A stretch of DNA of 8,520 bases. Origin: Prevotellaceae bacterium. GTDB lineage: Bacteria; Bacteroidota; Bacteroidia; Bacteroidales; UBA932. The notes below the pieces were generated by a model. The model saw nothing but the letters and a program-made list of their open reading frames with translations. It made no database searches and was not told where the DNA came from. Where the stretch lies: NCBI GenBank assembly GCA_031278135.1, contig JAITKY010000097.1, positions 1 to 8,520 of the forward strand, in the 5' to 3' direction. The position numbers were made by a program, and so were the translations under genes. This document shows positions 1 to 7,054 of this stretch, piece by piece (the first letter of the stretch is position 1; every line of letters starts with the position of its first letter).

Positions 1-232
1 CCCAATTCCATTTATCGTAAATGTATAACCCGTTAAAAAGATCTTTCCGTCCTTCGAAAATCGCCTGTATTGTACTTATCATTAACGACTTCCCAAAGCG
101 GCGAGGTCGGGATAGAAAAAATATCTTCCCCGACAATATAAGTCTGTAAATGTCTTCTGTCTTATCGACATACAAATATCCATTATCTCGTAAGTCTTCA
201 AATGACTGTATTCCTACCGGTAAACGTTTCAT
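1..232 (-). CDS. AAA-ATPase-like domain protein (DUF1703/PD-(D/E)XK type), N-terminal part
   Basis: The reverse strand reads open from an ATG at 232-230 to the left edge, giving 77 codons with the 3' end outside the window. The protein begins MKRLPVGIQSFEDLRDNG, then YLYVDKTEDIYRLI, then FLSRPRRFGKSLMISTIQ at about residues 39-56. The order 'PVGIQSFEDLR', 'YVDKT' and a Walker-A-like RPRRFGKSL is the hallmark of the AAA-ATPase-like family (PF09820), abundant in Bacteroidetes. Full-length members are usually about 500-600 residues and carry a C-terminal PD-(D/E)XK nuclease-like domain (DUF1703), which would lie off the edge. The cellular role of the family is not established; links to mobile elements or defence have been suggested. 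It is transcribed away from nrdD, and a -7-like box sits 26 bp upstream of its start. Family assignment is fairly firm; whether the gene is intact cannot be seen. Confidence 0.85.
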   Translation of the reverse strand, partial: MKRLPVGIQSFEDLRDNGYLYVDKTEDIYRLILSGKIFFLSRPRRFGKSLMISTIQAIFEGRKDLFNGLYIYDKWNW

Positions 233-257
233 GATACTTTATTTAAAATTACGGGGG

Positions 258-265
258 CAAAGGTA
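258..265 (-). promoter_or_regulatory. Possible -7 box (TACCTTTG) for the AAA-ATPase-like gene
   Basis: The minus strand reads TACCTTTG here, an exact match to the Bacteroidetes -7 consensus TAnnTTTG, 26 bp before the ATG at 232. No TTTG is present at the expected -33 spacing, so only half of the promoter pattern is supported. Confidence 0.4.
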
Positions 266-333
266 TTAAATATTTTCGAACTACCGGTATATGAAATAAA
301 AAATGAGGCTGTGCATATCTTTTGAATAACTTT

Positions 334-366
334 TTTGCGGTTGTGATGAAAAACCATGTATTTTTG
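334..366 (+). promoter_or_regulatory. Bacteroidetes-type promoter of nrdDG
   Basis: TTTG at 334-337 and TATTTTTG at 359-366 are separated by 21 bp, matching the Bacteroides primary sigma factor pattern (-33 TTTG, -7 TAnnTTTG, spacing about 19-21). Transcription would start near 372, giving a leader of roughly 44 nt that ends in an A-rich stretch before the nrdD ATG. I saw no convincing palindromic NrdR- or FNR/CRP-like box nearby. Confidence 0.6.
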
Positions 367-415
367 CACTCGATTTTGATGAATTTAATACAAGTTTTAC
401 GAAAAAAATATATGT

Positions 416-2506
416 ATGGAAGTATTTATTGTTAAAAGAGACGGAAAACGAGAGGCATTCTCAATTGAAAAGATTAAAAATGCAGTAGCGAAAGCCTTTT
501 TGTCGGTAGGCAGTTTTGCGACACAGGATGTTTTCACCAGTATTTTGAGCAGGGTGAACATAACCAACGGTATCACAGTTGAAGAGATACAGAATCAGGT
601 GGAGATTGCGTTGATGGCGGAACGGTATTACGCCGTTGCCAAATCGTATATGCTGTACCGGCAAAAACATCTCGAAGACAGGGAAGTTCGTGACAAACTC
701 AACTTTCTGATAGATTATTGCGACGCTAAAAACGCAGCGTCGGGAAGCAAGTACGACGCAAATGCCAATGTTGAAAACAAAAACATGGCTACGCTTATCG
801 GTGAATTGCCGAAATCGAACTTTATCCGGCTGAATCGCAGGATGCTTACCGACAAGCTGAAAGAGATGTACGGCAAAGAAGTATCCGACAAGTATATCGA
901 ACTGCTTAACAGTCATTTCATCTACAAAAACGACGAAACAAGCCTTGCCAATTATTGCGCAAGCATCACCATGTATCCATGGTTAATTGGCGGAACAATG
1001 TCAATTGGAGGTAATTCGAAGATGCCGACGAATCTGAAATCGTTTTGTGGTGGCTTTATTAATATGGTGTTCATGGTGTCGAGTATGCTTAGCGGAGCCT
1101 GCGCCACGCCTGAGTTTTTGATGTATATGAACTATTTTATCGGGCTGGAATACAGACAGGATTATTATCTCGAACCGGACAGGATTGTCGATTTGTCAAA
1201 AAAGCAACGAACGTTGGATAAGGTTATTACCGACTGTTTCGAGCAAATTGTATATTCGATCAATCAGCCAACAGGAGCACGGAATTTTCAAGCGGTATTC
1301 TGGAATATTTCCTATTACGACCGATATTATTTCGAAAGTCTGTTCGAAGACTTCGTTTTCCCGAACGGCAGCAGACCCGACTGGAACTCGTTGAACTGGT
1401 TACAGAAACGTTTCATGAAATGGTTTAATAAAGAGCGTACAAAAGCGATTCTGACCTTTCCCGTCGAGACAATGGCTTTGCTGACCGAAAACGGCGACGC
1501 CAAAGACGAAGAATATGGCGATTTCACTGCCGAAATGTATGCCGAAGGACATTCGTTTTTCACGTATATGAGCGACAATGCCGATTCGTTGAGCAGTTGT
1601 TGCCGGCTGCGTAACGAAATACAGGACAACGGGTTCAGTTACACTCTCGGAGCAGGCGGAGTTTCGACCGGCTCGAAAAGCGTCCTGACTGTCAATCTAA
1701 ACCGCTGTATTCAACACGCTGTCCGCAACGGGATTTACTATCAGTTTTTTCTCGAAGAAATAATTAACCTCGTGCATAAGGTACAACTCGCTTACAATGA
1801 GAATCTCAAATATATGCAGGAGAGAGGAATGCTACCACTGTTCGACGCCGGTTATATCAGCATGGGACGGCAATATTTGACGATAGGCGTAAACGGACTC
1901 GTCGAAGCCGCCGAATTTCTAAATATCGAAATCAACGATAATCCGAAATATACGGAGTTCGTGCAGCAAATACTCGGTCTTATCGAAAAATACAACAAAA
2001 AGTACCGTACAAAAAACGTCATGTTTAATTGTGAAATGATTCCAGCCGAAAATGTTGGCGTCAAACACGCTAAATGGGACAAACGCGACGGTTACACTTC
2101 GAAACGCGATTGTTACAACAGTTATTTCTATATCGTCGAAGATGATTCTCTGAATATTGCGGATAAATTCCGCTTACACGGACGGAAATATATCGAACAT
2201 CTGACCGGAGGTTCGGCTCTGCATCTCAATCTCGACGAACATCTTAACAAAAATCAATACCGGCATTTATTGCGAGTTGCTACAAAAGAAGGATGTAATT
2301 ATTTCACATTCAATATCCCGAATACGGTTTGCAACGACTGTGGACATATCGACAAACGTCACCTGAAAGAATGTCCGAAATGCGGCAGTAACAGTCTTGA
2401 TTATTTGACGCGTATCATCGGTTATATGAAGCGTGTAAGTAATTTTTCGCAAAGCAGGCAGGAGGAGGCTGCCAGGCGTTATTATGCTACGGTTCGTCAA
2501 TTATGA
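416..2506 (+). CDS. nrdD: Anaerobic (class III) ribonucleoside-triphosphate reductase NrdD
   Basis: This 696-residue cytosolic glycyl-radical enzyme reduces ribonucleoside triphosphates to deoxyribonucleotides without oxygen. The N-terminus (about 2-90, with VKRDGKREAFSIEKI) is an ATP-cone for allosteric control. The catalytic barrel includes SFCGG (Cys211) and a finger-loop motif SSCCRLR (Cys395/Cys396) likely to hold the thiyl-radical cysteine. A zinc ribbon follows with Cys639, Cys642, Cys653 and Cys656. The glycyl-radical site is TRIIGYMKRVSNFS, with Gly669 as the radical-bearing residue, 27 residues from the C-terminus. Length and motif order are as expected for an intact enzyme. The ATG at 416 places the ATP-cone right at the N-terminus; there is no Shine-Dalgarno, only A-rich sequence. 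The 3' end overlaps nrdG by 23 bp, so the two are co-transcribed and probably translationally coupled. I cannot say with confidence whether it uses formate or a redoxin as reductant. Confidence 0.97.
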   Translation: MEVFIVKRDGKREAFSIEKIKNAVAKAFLSVGSFATQDVFTSILSRVNITNGITVEEIQNQVEIALMAERYYAVAKSYMLYRQKHLEDREVRDKLNFLIDYCDAKNAASGSKYDANANVENKNMATLIGELPKSNFIRLNRRMLTDKLKEMYGKEVSDKYIELLNSHFIYKNDETSLANYCASITMYPWLIGGTMSIGGNSKMPTNLKSFCGGFINMVFMVSSMLSGACATPEFLMYMNYFIGLEYRQDYYLEPDRIVDLSKKQRTLDKVITDCFEQIVYSINQPTGARNFQAVFWNISYYDRYYFESLFEDFVFPNGSRPDWNSLNWLQKRFMKWFNKERTKAILTFPVETMALLTENGDAKDEEYGDFTAEMYAEGHSFFTYMSDNADSLSSCCRLRNEIQDNGFSYTLGAGGVSTGSKSVLTVNLNRCIQHAVRNGIYYQFFLEEIINLVHKVQLAYNENLKYMQERGMLPLFDAGYISMGRQYLTIGVNGLVEAAEFLNIEINDNPKYTEFVQQILGLIEKYNKKYRTKNVMFNCEMIPAENVGVKHAKWDKRDGYTSKRDCYNSYFYIVEDDSLNIADKFRLHGRKYIEHLTGGSALHLNLDEHLNKNQYRHLLRVATKEGCNYFTFNIPNTVCNDCGHIDKRHLKECPKCGSNSLDYLTRIIGYMKRVSNFSQSRQEEAARRYYATVRQL

Positions 2507-2957
2507 CATTGTTTTTCAGGAAATACCCGACGAAGTGACGTTGGCTGTCAATATTTCGAACTGTCCCAACCGTTGCAAAGGATGTCACAGTCCGTACCTT
2601 ATGGAAGACGCTGGCGCAATATTGAATGAAAATATTCTCGCCGGCTTGCTCGAAAGATACGGCGACGCTGTAACTTGCGTGTGTTTCATGGGAGGAGATT
2701 CGTCGCCACAGGACGTCGAACGGCTCGCCGCTTTCCTGCAACAAAACTACGGACTGAAAACAGGCTGGTATTCCGGTAAATCCGATATTCCGGACAATTG
2801 TACGATACATAATTTCAACTATATCAAACTCGGCCCGTACATCGAACGTTTAGGTGGCTTAAATTCCGCAACCACAAATCAACGGTTTTATCGCGTCGAA
2901 AATGGAAATATGATCGATATAACAAACCAGTTCTCAGAAAATACTTTAAGAATGTAA
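2484..2957 (+). CDS. nrdG: Anaerobic ribonucleotide reductase activating enzyme NrdG (radical SAM)
   Basis: This 157-residue radical SAM protein uses a [4Fe-4S] cluster and S-adenosylmethionine to abstract hydrogen from the NrdD glycine (Gly669 here), creating the glycyl radical. The cluster motif CPNRCKGC supplies Cys27, Cys31 and Cys34 in CX3CX2C spacing. FMGGD at about 68-72 is the usual SAM-contacting GGE/GGD-type motif, and YIKLGPYIERLGGL followed by TTNQRFYRV is typical of the Bacteroidetes form of the family. The length is normal for NrdG. The start lies inside the last codons of nrdD in another frame (23-bp overlap) and keeps the conserved MLRFVNYDIVFQEIPDE N-terminus, so a later start is unlikely. 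No terminator is evident after it; a decayed ORF begins at about its stop codon. Confidence 0.96.
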   Translation: MLRFVNYDIVFQEIPDEVTLAVNISNCPNRCKGCHSPYLMEDAGAILNENILAGLLERYGDAVTCVCFMGGDSSPQDVERLAAFLQQNYGLKTGWYSGKSDIPDNCTIHNFNYIKLGPYIERLGGLNSATTNQRFYRVENGNMIDITNQFSENTLRM

Positions 2958-3277
2958 ATTGGGCATTCGGACATTATAAAAATGAACTTAACGAAAATCC
3001 AACGAATGGAATAATTGATATGGCATTGATTATATCTGCATTAATTTCCAATTCTGGATGAAGCAGGTATAAAAAAAACTCTATATTCGCGTACTTGCGC
3101 TAAACTCAAGCAATGGCAAGAAGAAATGAGGAAATTGAATAAAAAATCGAACCGTTTTTTCTCCAAAAAACCGAAATCCGGTGGATTGACGACCATCGAA
3201 ATCCGACTTTTGATAAAGTAAACACGAATAAACAGTGTTTGATTTACAATTGGTTACAGATTTATTACGAAAGTTAA
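2957..3277 (+). pseudogene. Possible decayed ORF, about 107 codons, two frameshifts, unknown family
   Basis: The gap after nrdG can be read as one protein in three consecutive plus frames. Segment 1 (2957 to the TGA at 3059) includes NWAFGHYKNELNENPTNG and IIDMALIISALI. Segment 2 (from 3045) reads PILDEAGIKKTLYSRTCAKL, then KQWQEEMRKLNKK. Segment 3 (from 3143 to the TAA at 3275-3277) reads IEPFFLQKTEIRW, IDDHRNPTFDKVNTNK, IYNWLQIYYES. Removing one T from the run at 3045-3047 and adding one A to the run at 3141-3146 joins all three without a stop. Both sites are at short homopolymers, where indels and sequencing errors are common. No clear start codon precedes segment 1, so the 5' end may be lost. 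I recognise no family. That the joined reading is a real former gene is inference; chance open frames of this size remain possible. Confidence 0.35.
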
Positions 3278-3279
3278 TT

Positions 3280-3308
3280 TTTGATTTAAAATAAAAATAA
3301 TACATTTG
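3280..3308 (+). promoter_or_regulatory. Bacteroidetes-type promoter for the prenyl synthase-recA-efp run
   Basis: TACATTTG at 3301-3308 matches the -7 consensus TAnnTTTG exactly, and TTTG at 3280-3283 can serve as the -33 element, although the 17-bp spacing is slightly short. Transcription would start near 3314, leaving a leader of about 44 nt before the ATG at 3358. It is the only clear promoter pattern I found in the gaps between nrdG and efp. Confidence 0.5.
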
Positions 3309-3348
3309 CAGTGGGAAAAATTCCCCGAAAAAGTTAGTTTAGATTAAA

Positions 3349-3357
3349 ATGTTATAG
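3349..3357 (+). other. Two-codon start-stop (ATG TTA TAG) touching the prenyl synthase start
   Basis: ATG TTA TAG lies immediately before, and in the same frame as, the ATG at 3358. The TAG prevents any in-frame extension of the prenyl synthase, so it fixes the start at 3358 or later. It could act as a minimal upstream ORF or be chance. Confidence 0.3.
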
Positions 3358-4335
3358 ATGTATTCAGCTGAAGACATTAAAGAATTAGTAGAAAAATCGT
3401 TGAAGGGCATACAATTCCCTGATGGTCCATCGGAATTATATGCACCGGTGGCATATAACTTGTCGATAGGAGGGAAACGGATTCGACCGATTTTGGCGTT
3501 ATTGTCGTGTAACCTCTTTACCGACAGGATAACTGACAAATGTATTTTGCCGGCGACAGGTCTTGAGATATTCCATTGTTTCACATTGGTTCACGACGAT
3601 ATTATGGACAAAGCGGATATGCGACGTAATCAGCCTTCGATACACAAAAAATGGAACGTCAATACCGCCATTTTGTCGGGCGATGCCATGTGTATAGAAT
3701 CTTATAAACTGTTATGTTATGCCGAAACAACCAAGATTCCCGACATATTACACAACTTCAACAAAGCAGCGTTAAACGTTTGTGAAGGACAGCAGTGCGA
3801 CATGAATTACGAAAACAAAACCATCATCACCGAAGAAGACTATCTGAGAATGATAGAACTAAAAACGGCGGCGCTTATTGCCGTCTCGATAAAAATCGGA
3901 GCGATTATGGGCGGCGCATCTTCGTCGGACATCGACAGGCTTGCAAAACTTGGACTTAATCTGGGTTTAGCGTTTCAGATTCAGGACGATATACTGGATT
4001 CGTATTCCGATTCCAAAAAAATCGGCAAAGACACAGGATTGGATATCGCCAACAATAAAAAGACGTATTTGTTGACATCCGCTATCCGTCTGGCAAAAGG
4101 CGACCAAAAGAAACAACTGATATCACTGTTGAACGACAAAGAGATTACTTTCGAGCAAAAATACGCCGAAATAAAAGAAATCTACGACAGTCTCAAAGTG
4201 AAGGATTTAGCCGACGCTAAGGTAAAAGAGTATTTTTCGACAGTCGAAGACGAATTGAAAGCGGTTGACGTCAAACAGGAACGCAAATATTATTTTAAAG
4301 AATTTATAGACAGTTTATTCGGAAGACAAAAATGA
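3358..4335 (+). CDS. Short-chain polyprenyl diphosphate synthase (FPP/GGPP synthase-like)
   Basis: This 325-residue trans-prenyltransferase adds isopentenyl diphosphate to allylic diphosphates to make linear isoprenoid precursors for undecaprenyl lipid carriers and quinones. GGKRIRP at 38-44 binds IPP. The first aspartate-rich motif is DDIMD at 80-84 and the second is DDILD at 210-214 within GLAFQIQDD; both bind Mg-diphosphate. GDAM at 108-111 and KT at 169-170 are also conserved. Phe75 sits five residues before the first motif, where a bulky aromatic limits chain growth, so a C15-C20 product is the likeliest; this is inference and not enough to name ispA. The first motif lacks the two-residue insertion of typical bacterial FPP synthases. 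The start at 3358 is set by an in-frame TAG just upstream. It is the first gene of the tight run and overlaps the next by 4 bp (ATGA). Confidence 0.93.
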   Translation: MYSAEDIKELVEKSLKGIQFPDGPSELYAPVAYNLSIGGKRIRPILALLSCNLFTDRITDKCILPATGLEIFHCFTLVHDDIMDKADMRRNQPSIHKKWNVNTAILSGDAMCIESYKLLCYAETTKIPDILHNFNKAALNVCEGQQCDMNYENKTIITEEDYLRMIELKTAALIAVSIKIGAIMGGASSSDIDRLAKLGLNLGLAFQIQDDILDSYSDSKKIGKDTGLDIANNKKTYLLTSAIRLAKGDQKKQLISLLNDKEITFEQKYAEIKEIYDSLKVKDLADAKVKEYFSTVEDELKAVDVKQERKYYFKEFIDSLFGRQK

Positions 4336-4973
4336 ATATAAACTTATTTTCGCAGTTTTGCACCGATATCTTTAACAGAGCCATCGAACAGTATCACACA
4401 ACAGATAATGTTGATGCTCCGATAGATAATCCTTATCCGAAGCAGTCTGTCGAATATATTCTGTTTCAGAAAAACATTATCGACACCGTGCAGTGGCATC
4501 TGGAAGACATTATCCGTAAGCCGGATATCAACGCCGTTGAAGCATTGCAGATTAAACGTCGAATCGACAAGTCAAATCAGGACAGGACAGATCTTGTCGA
4601 ACTGATTGACAGTTATTTCCTCTACGAATTTAAAGATGTCGTTAAATTGACGGACGCAAAGATAAACACCGAAAGTCCGGCGTGGGCAATCGACCGACTG
4701 TCGATACTTGCTTTGAAAATATATCACATGAACATCGAAACGCTTCGAACAGAGGCTACAACAGAGCATATCGACCTGTGCAGACAAAAATTGAAAGTGT
4801 TGAAAGAACAGAAAACAGACCTTTCAACAGCTATCAATCAACTGCTTGACGACATTGCTTCCGGTAAAAAATACATGAAAACATACAAACAAATGAAAAT
4901 GTATAACGATCCGGATTTGAATCCCGAATTGTATAATAAAAAAGAACTATGGCAAAAGAAGAAAAAAACGTAG
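4332..4973 (+). CDS. DUF4254 domain-containing protein
   Basis: This 213-residue protein is a member of DUF4254 (PF14063), a Bacteroidetes-centred family without a known biochemical function. Recognisable conserved blocks are [11 protein letters not shown] (54-64), [20 protein letters not shown] (74-93), [20 protein letters not shown] (112-131) and [20 protein letters not shown] (183-202). It is predicted mostly helical, charged and cytosolic, with no signal peptide or membrane segment. In other Bacteroidetes it is often found near lipopolysaccharide or glycosyltransferase genes; that is recollection, and no such gene is visible here. Its start overlaps the prenyl synthase stop by 4 bp and its last 25 bp overlap the start of recA in another frame, so translational coupling on both sides is likely. 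The C-terminal tail is lysine-rich (ELWQKKKKT), partly because of the A-rich recA start region it overlaps. Confidence 0.9.
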   Translation: MNINLFSQFCTDIFNRAIEQYHTTDNVDAPIDNPYPKQSVEYILFQKNIIDTVQWHLEDIIRKPDINAVEALQIKRRIDKSNQDRTDLVELIDSYFLYEFKDVVKLTDAKINTESPAWAIDRLSILALKIYHMNIETLRTEATTEHIDLCRQKLKVLKEQKTDLSTAINQLLDDIASGKKYMKTYKQMKMYNDPDLNPELYNKKELWQKKKKT

Positions 4974-5977
4974 ATGGCAAGAGCGAAAAAATGAAAGCCT
5001 TACAGGCTGCGCTCGACAAAATCGAAAAAGATTTTGGCAAAGGTACCATTATGAAAATGGGCGATAAAGTGGTCGAAGACATTCCTGTCATTTCGTCAGG
5101 CTCGATCGGTATTGACAATGCTTTGGGGGTTGGCGGATATCCAAGAGGCAGAGTGATTGAGATTTATGGACCCGAATCGTCAGGTAAAACGACGCTCGCA
5201 ATACACGCAATCGCCGAAGCGCAAAAAACAGGAGGAATCGCCGCTATCATTGATGCCGAGCATGCTTTCGACAGAACGTATGCAATAAAATTGGGCGTGG
5301 ACGTCAATACTTTACTGATTTCGCAACCCGACAACGGAGAACAGGCTTTGGAAATCGCCGACCAACTGATTCGTTCCGGAGCAGTTGATATTGTGGTGAT
5401 TGACTCTGTCGCCGCCCTCACCCCGAAAACCGAAATCGAAGGCGATATGGGCGATAAAAACATGGGACTGCAAGCCCGACTGATGTCGCAGGCTTTGCGA
5501 AAACTCACCGGAACAATAAACAAAACGAATACCTGTTGTATCTTTATCAACCAGTTACGTGATAAAATCGGCGTGATGTTTGGAAGTCCCGAAACAACAA
5601 CAGGAGGTAACGCTCTGAAATTCTATGCATCGGTGCGTATCGACGTACGTAAAATATCGGCGTTGAAGGAAGGCGAAGAACATTGGGGATCGCGTACAAG
5701 AGTGAAAGTTGTAAAAAACAAAATGTCGCCACCGTTCAAAAAGGCTGAATTTGATATAGTTTTCGGCGAAGGAATTTCGAAAATCGGCGAAATCATCGAT
5801 TTGGGTACCGATCTCAATATTATCAAGAAAAGTGGTTCGTGGTTCAGTTATGGCGACACAAGGCTGGCACAGGGACGAGATGCAGTAAAAAGATTACTGC
5901 TTGATAATCCGGAATTAAGCGACGAACTGGAAGCAAAAATACGGGAAAAAATTAAAGAAGTTGACGATATCGGATAA
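4949..5977 (+). CDS. recA: RecA recombinase
   Basis: This 342-residue DNA-dependent ATPase forms filaments on single-stranded DNA, carries out strand exchange in homologous recombination and can act as co-protease in damage responses. Walker A is GPESSGKT at 74-81; DAEHAFD at 102-108 holds the catalytic glutamate (Glu104); Walker B is [12 protein letters not shown] around 146-157 with Asp152. Loop L1 falls around [20 protein letters not shown], and loop L2 in the [20 protein letters not shown] region. [15 protein letters not shown] and the C-terminal domain are complete, and length is normal. The start [18 protein letters not shown] is typical. It begins 25 bp inside the DUF4254 gene, so no room exists for a private intergenic promoter or operator; expression may depend on the promoter near 3301 or on a site inside upstream coding sequence. 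Its TAA is followed directly by the next ATG. Confidence 0.98.
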   Translation: MAKEEKNVDGKSEKMKALQAALDKIEKDFGKGTIMKMGDKVVEDIPVISSGSIGIDNALGVGGYPRGRVIEIYGPESSGKTTLAIHAIAEAQKTGGIAAIIDAEHAFDRTYAIKLGVDVNTLLISQPDNGEQALEIADQLIRSGAVDIVVIDSVAALTPKTEIEGDMGDKNMGLQARLMSQALRKLTGTINKTNTCCIFINQLRDKIGVMFGSPETTTGGNALKFYASVRIDVRKISALKEGEEHWGSRTRVKVVKNKMSPPFKKAEFDIVFGEGISKIGEIIDLGTDLNIIKKSGSWFSYGDTRLAQGRDAVKRLLLDNPELSDELEAKIREKIKEVDDIG

Positions 5978-7051
5978 ATGGATTATTCTTTACAAATACA
6001 AAAATTGCTGATTCAGAGAGACAGGGTTTCGTCTTCCAACGACAAGATTGCGTTGCTGAAACAGGCAATTAATCTGGCAGATGCACATAACGATGTCGAA
6101 TGGGGATTCGATTTGCGGCTGGATTTGATACGTGACGAAAAAGATACTTCGCACTGCGACGAAAGTTTACCCGCATTTACGTGGATACTTGACGCTTACG
6201 ACAAAAATCCCGAACTATTCAACGAAGAAGATTTTCTTTGGGAATACAAGTGGATGCTGGGGTCGGTGAGGCGTAACAGTTCGATATCGCTCGAACAGAT
6301 CGAATCGATTGCCGAAAACTACAAAACACGCTTATTGCGAAACGGTTACAGTCTGCGTTCGTATTATACGACCAAAGCACATCTGGCTTTTTTTCTCGGC
6401 AATCTTGACGATGCAAAAAAATATATTGACATCAGAAACAGGGAAGTCAGGGATTCGATGTCTAATTGCCATGCCTGCGAACTCGACGACGACGTTGAAC
6501 TCGAATTACGTCTGGGAAATTTCGAAAAGGCTCTGACAGTGGGAAATAACATGCTTACAAAAAAAGTAATCTGCGCTCACATGCCTTTTTCGTGCTATTG
6601 CAGTTGTGTGAAATATTTTCAAAAAGCCGGCGACATGGAAAAAGCACACGAATATTTCCTAAAAGCGGAAGCCGACTTGGTAGAATTGTCCGACACTTCG
6701 CAAATATCGGAAATAGGTATAATGATAAGGTTCTTAATTGATTACGACAAAGAAAAAGCATGGATGTTTTTTGAACAGTATGCTCATTGGAACGTCGATA
6801 GCGAGGATTATTTGGATTTTCTTTTTTCGATAAGCGTTTTGCCGCTGTTCGAGGGTGAAGGTAGCAGAGTTTTGAACGTAAATCCCTCAATCGAATGGTA
6901 CAGAGAAGATAATACATACAATTTACAGGAAATTTACAATTATTATTATAAAAAAGCAAAGGATTTGGCAGAGCGGTTCGACAGACGTAACGGAAACGGT
7001 TATTTTAGCGAACAGTTTGCCGAAACTATACAAAAACAGGAGGTTAAATAA
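5978..7051 (+). CDS. TPR-like helical-repeat protein with conserved-looking cysteines, function unknown
   Basis: This 357-residue cytosolic protein has no signal peptide or membrane segment. Much of it resembles degenerate tetratricopeptide repeats: KIALLKQAINLADAHNDVEW (23-42), AHLAFFLGNLDDAKKYIDI (134-152), ELRLGNFEKALTVGNNML (176-193) and YFQKAGDMEKAHEYFLKAEA (213-232). Between and after the repeats lie cysteines: C164HAC167, Cys199, and a CYCSC cluster (Cys206, Cys208, Cys210). I recall bacterial TPR proteins with a similar 'CxxCE...LGxxExAL...C' arrangement, which makes a metal site or structural role conceivable, but I cannot confirm it. Its ATG follows the recA stop codon with no gap, so it is very probably co-translated with recA. 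No catalytic motif is visible. Most likely a protein-interaction scaffold; any link to RecA is inferred from position only. Confidence 0.85.
   Translation: MDYSLQIQKLLIQRDRVSSSNDKIALLKQAINLADAHNDVEWGFDLRLDLIRDEKDTSHCDESLPAFTWILDAYDKNPELFNEEDFLWEYKWMLGSVRRNSSISLEQIESIAENYKTRLLRNGYSLRSYYTTKAHLAFFLGNLDDAKKYIDIRNREVRDSMSNCHACELDDDVELELRLGNFEKALTVGNNMLTKKVICAHMPFSCYCSCVKYFQKAGDMEKAHEYFLKAEADLVELSDTSQISEIGIMIRFLIDYDKEKAWMFFEQYAHWNVDSEDYLDFLFSISVLPLFEGEGSRVLNVNPSIEWYREDNTYNLQEIYNYYYKKAKDLAERFDRRNGNGYFSEQFAETIQKQEVK
7038..7044 (+). promoter_or_regulatory. Strong Shine-Dalgarno-like AGGAGGT before the secreted-protein gene
   Basis: AGGAGGT ends 10 bp before the ATG at 7055. It lies within the last sense codons of the TPR-like gene (Gln-Glu-Val), so coding constraint could also explain it. 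The other genes of the window have A-rich leaders without such a motif, as is usual in Bacteroidetes. Confidence 0.4.
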
Positions 7052-7054
7052 GTA

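Noticed and set aside
412..435. Alternative ATG four bases before the nrdD start
   Set aside because: It opens a 7-codon frame that ends at a TAA and does not read the ATP-cone; the ATG at 416 gives the expected N-terminus.
461..916. 151-codon open frame on the minus strand inside nrdD
   Set aside because: It lies entirely opposite a well-conserved region of nrdD, and its translation shows no recognisable domain. The same applies to the other antisense frames opposite nrdD, recA, the TPR-like gene and efp.
3155..3170. TTTTTT-CTCC-AAAAAA hairpin
   Set aside because: Only A-T pairs, no GC stem, flanking bases do not pair; not a credible terminator for nrdG.
3172..3205. Two direct copies of CGAAATCCG, 25 bp apart start to start
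   Set aside because: Only two 9-base copies, no third unit and no spacer pattern; not a CRISPR or a site array. Probably chance inside the decayed ORF.
3220..3240. Inverted repeat AAACAC ... GTGTTT with a 9-base spacer
   Set aside because: The 6-bp stem is AT-rich with a large loop and no following T-run, so it is weak as a terminator; not enough to call an operator.
3081..3305. 74-codon minus-strand open frame in the nrdG-prenyl synthase gap
   Set aside because: The translation is low-complexity and Phe/Tyr/Ser-rich, runs through the likely promoter, and is less protein-like than the plus-strand reading of the same DNA.
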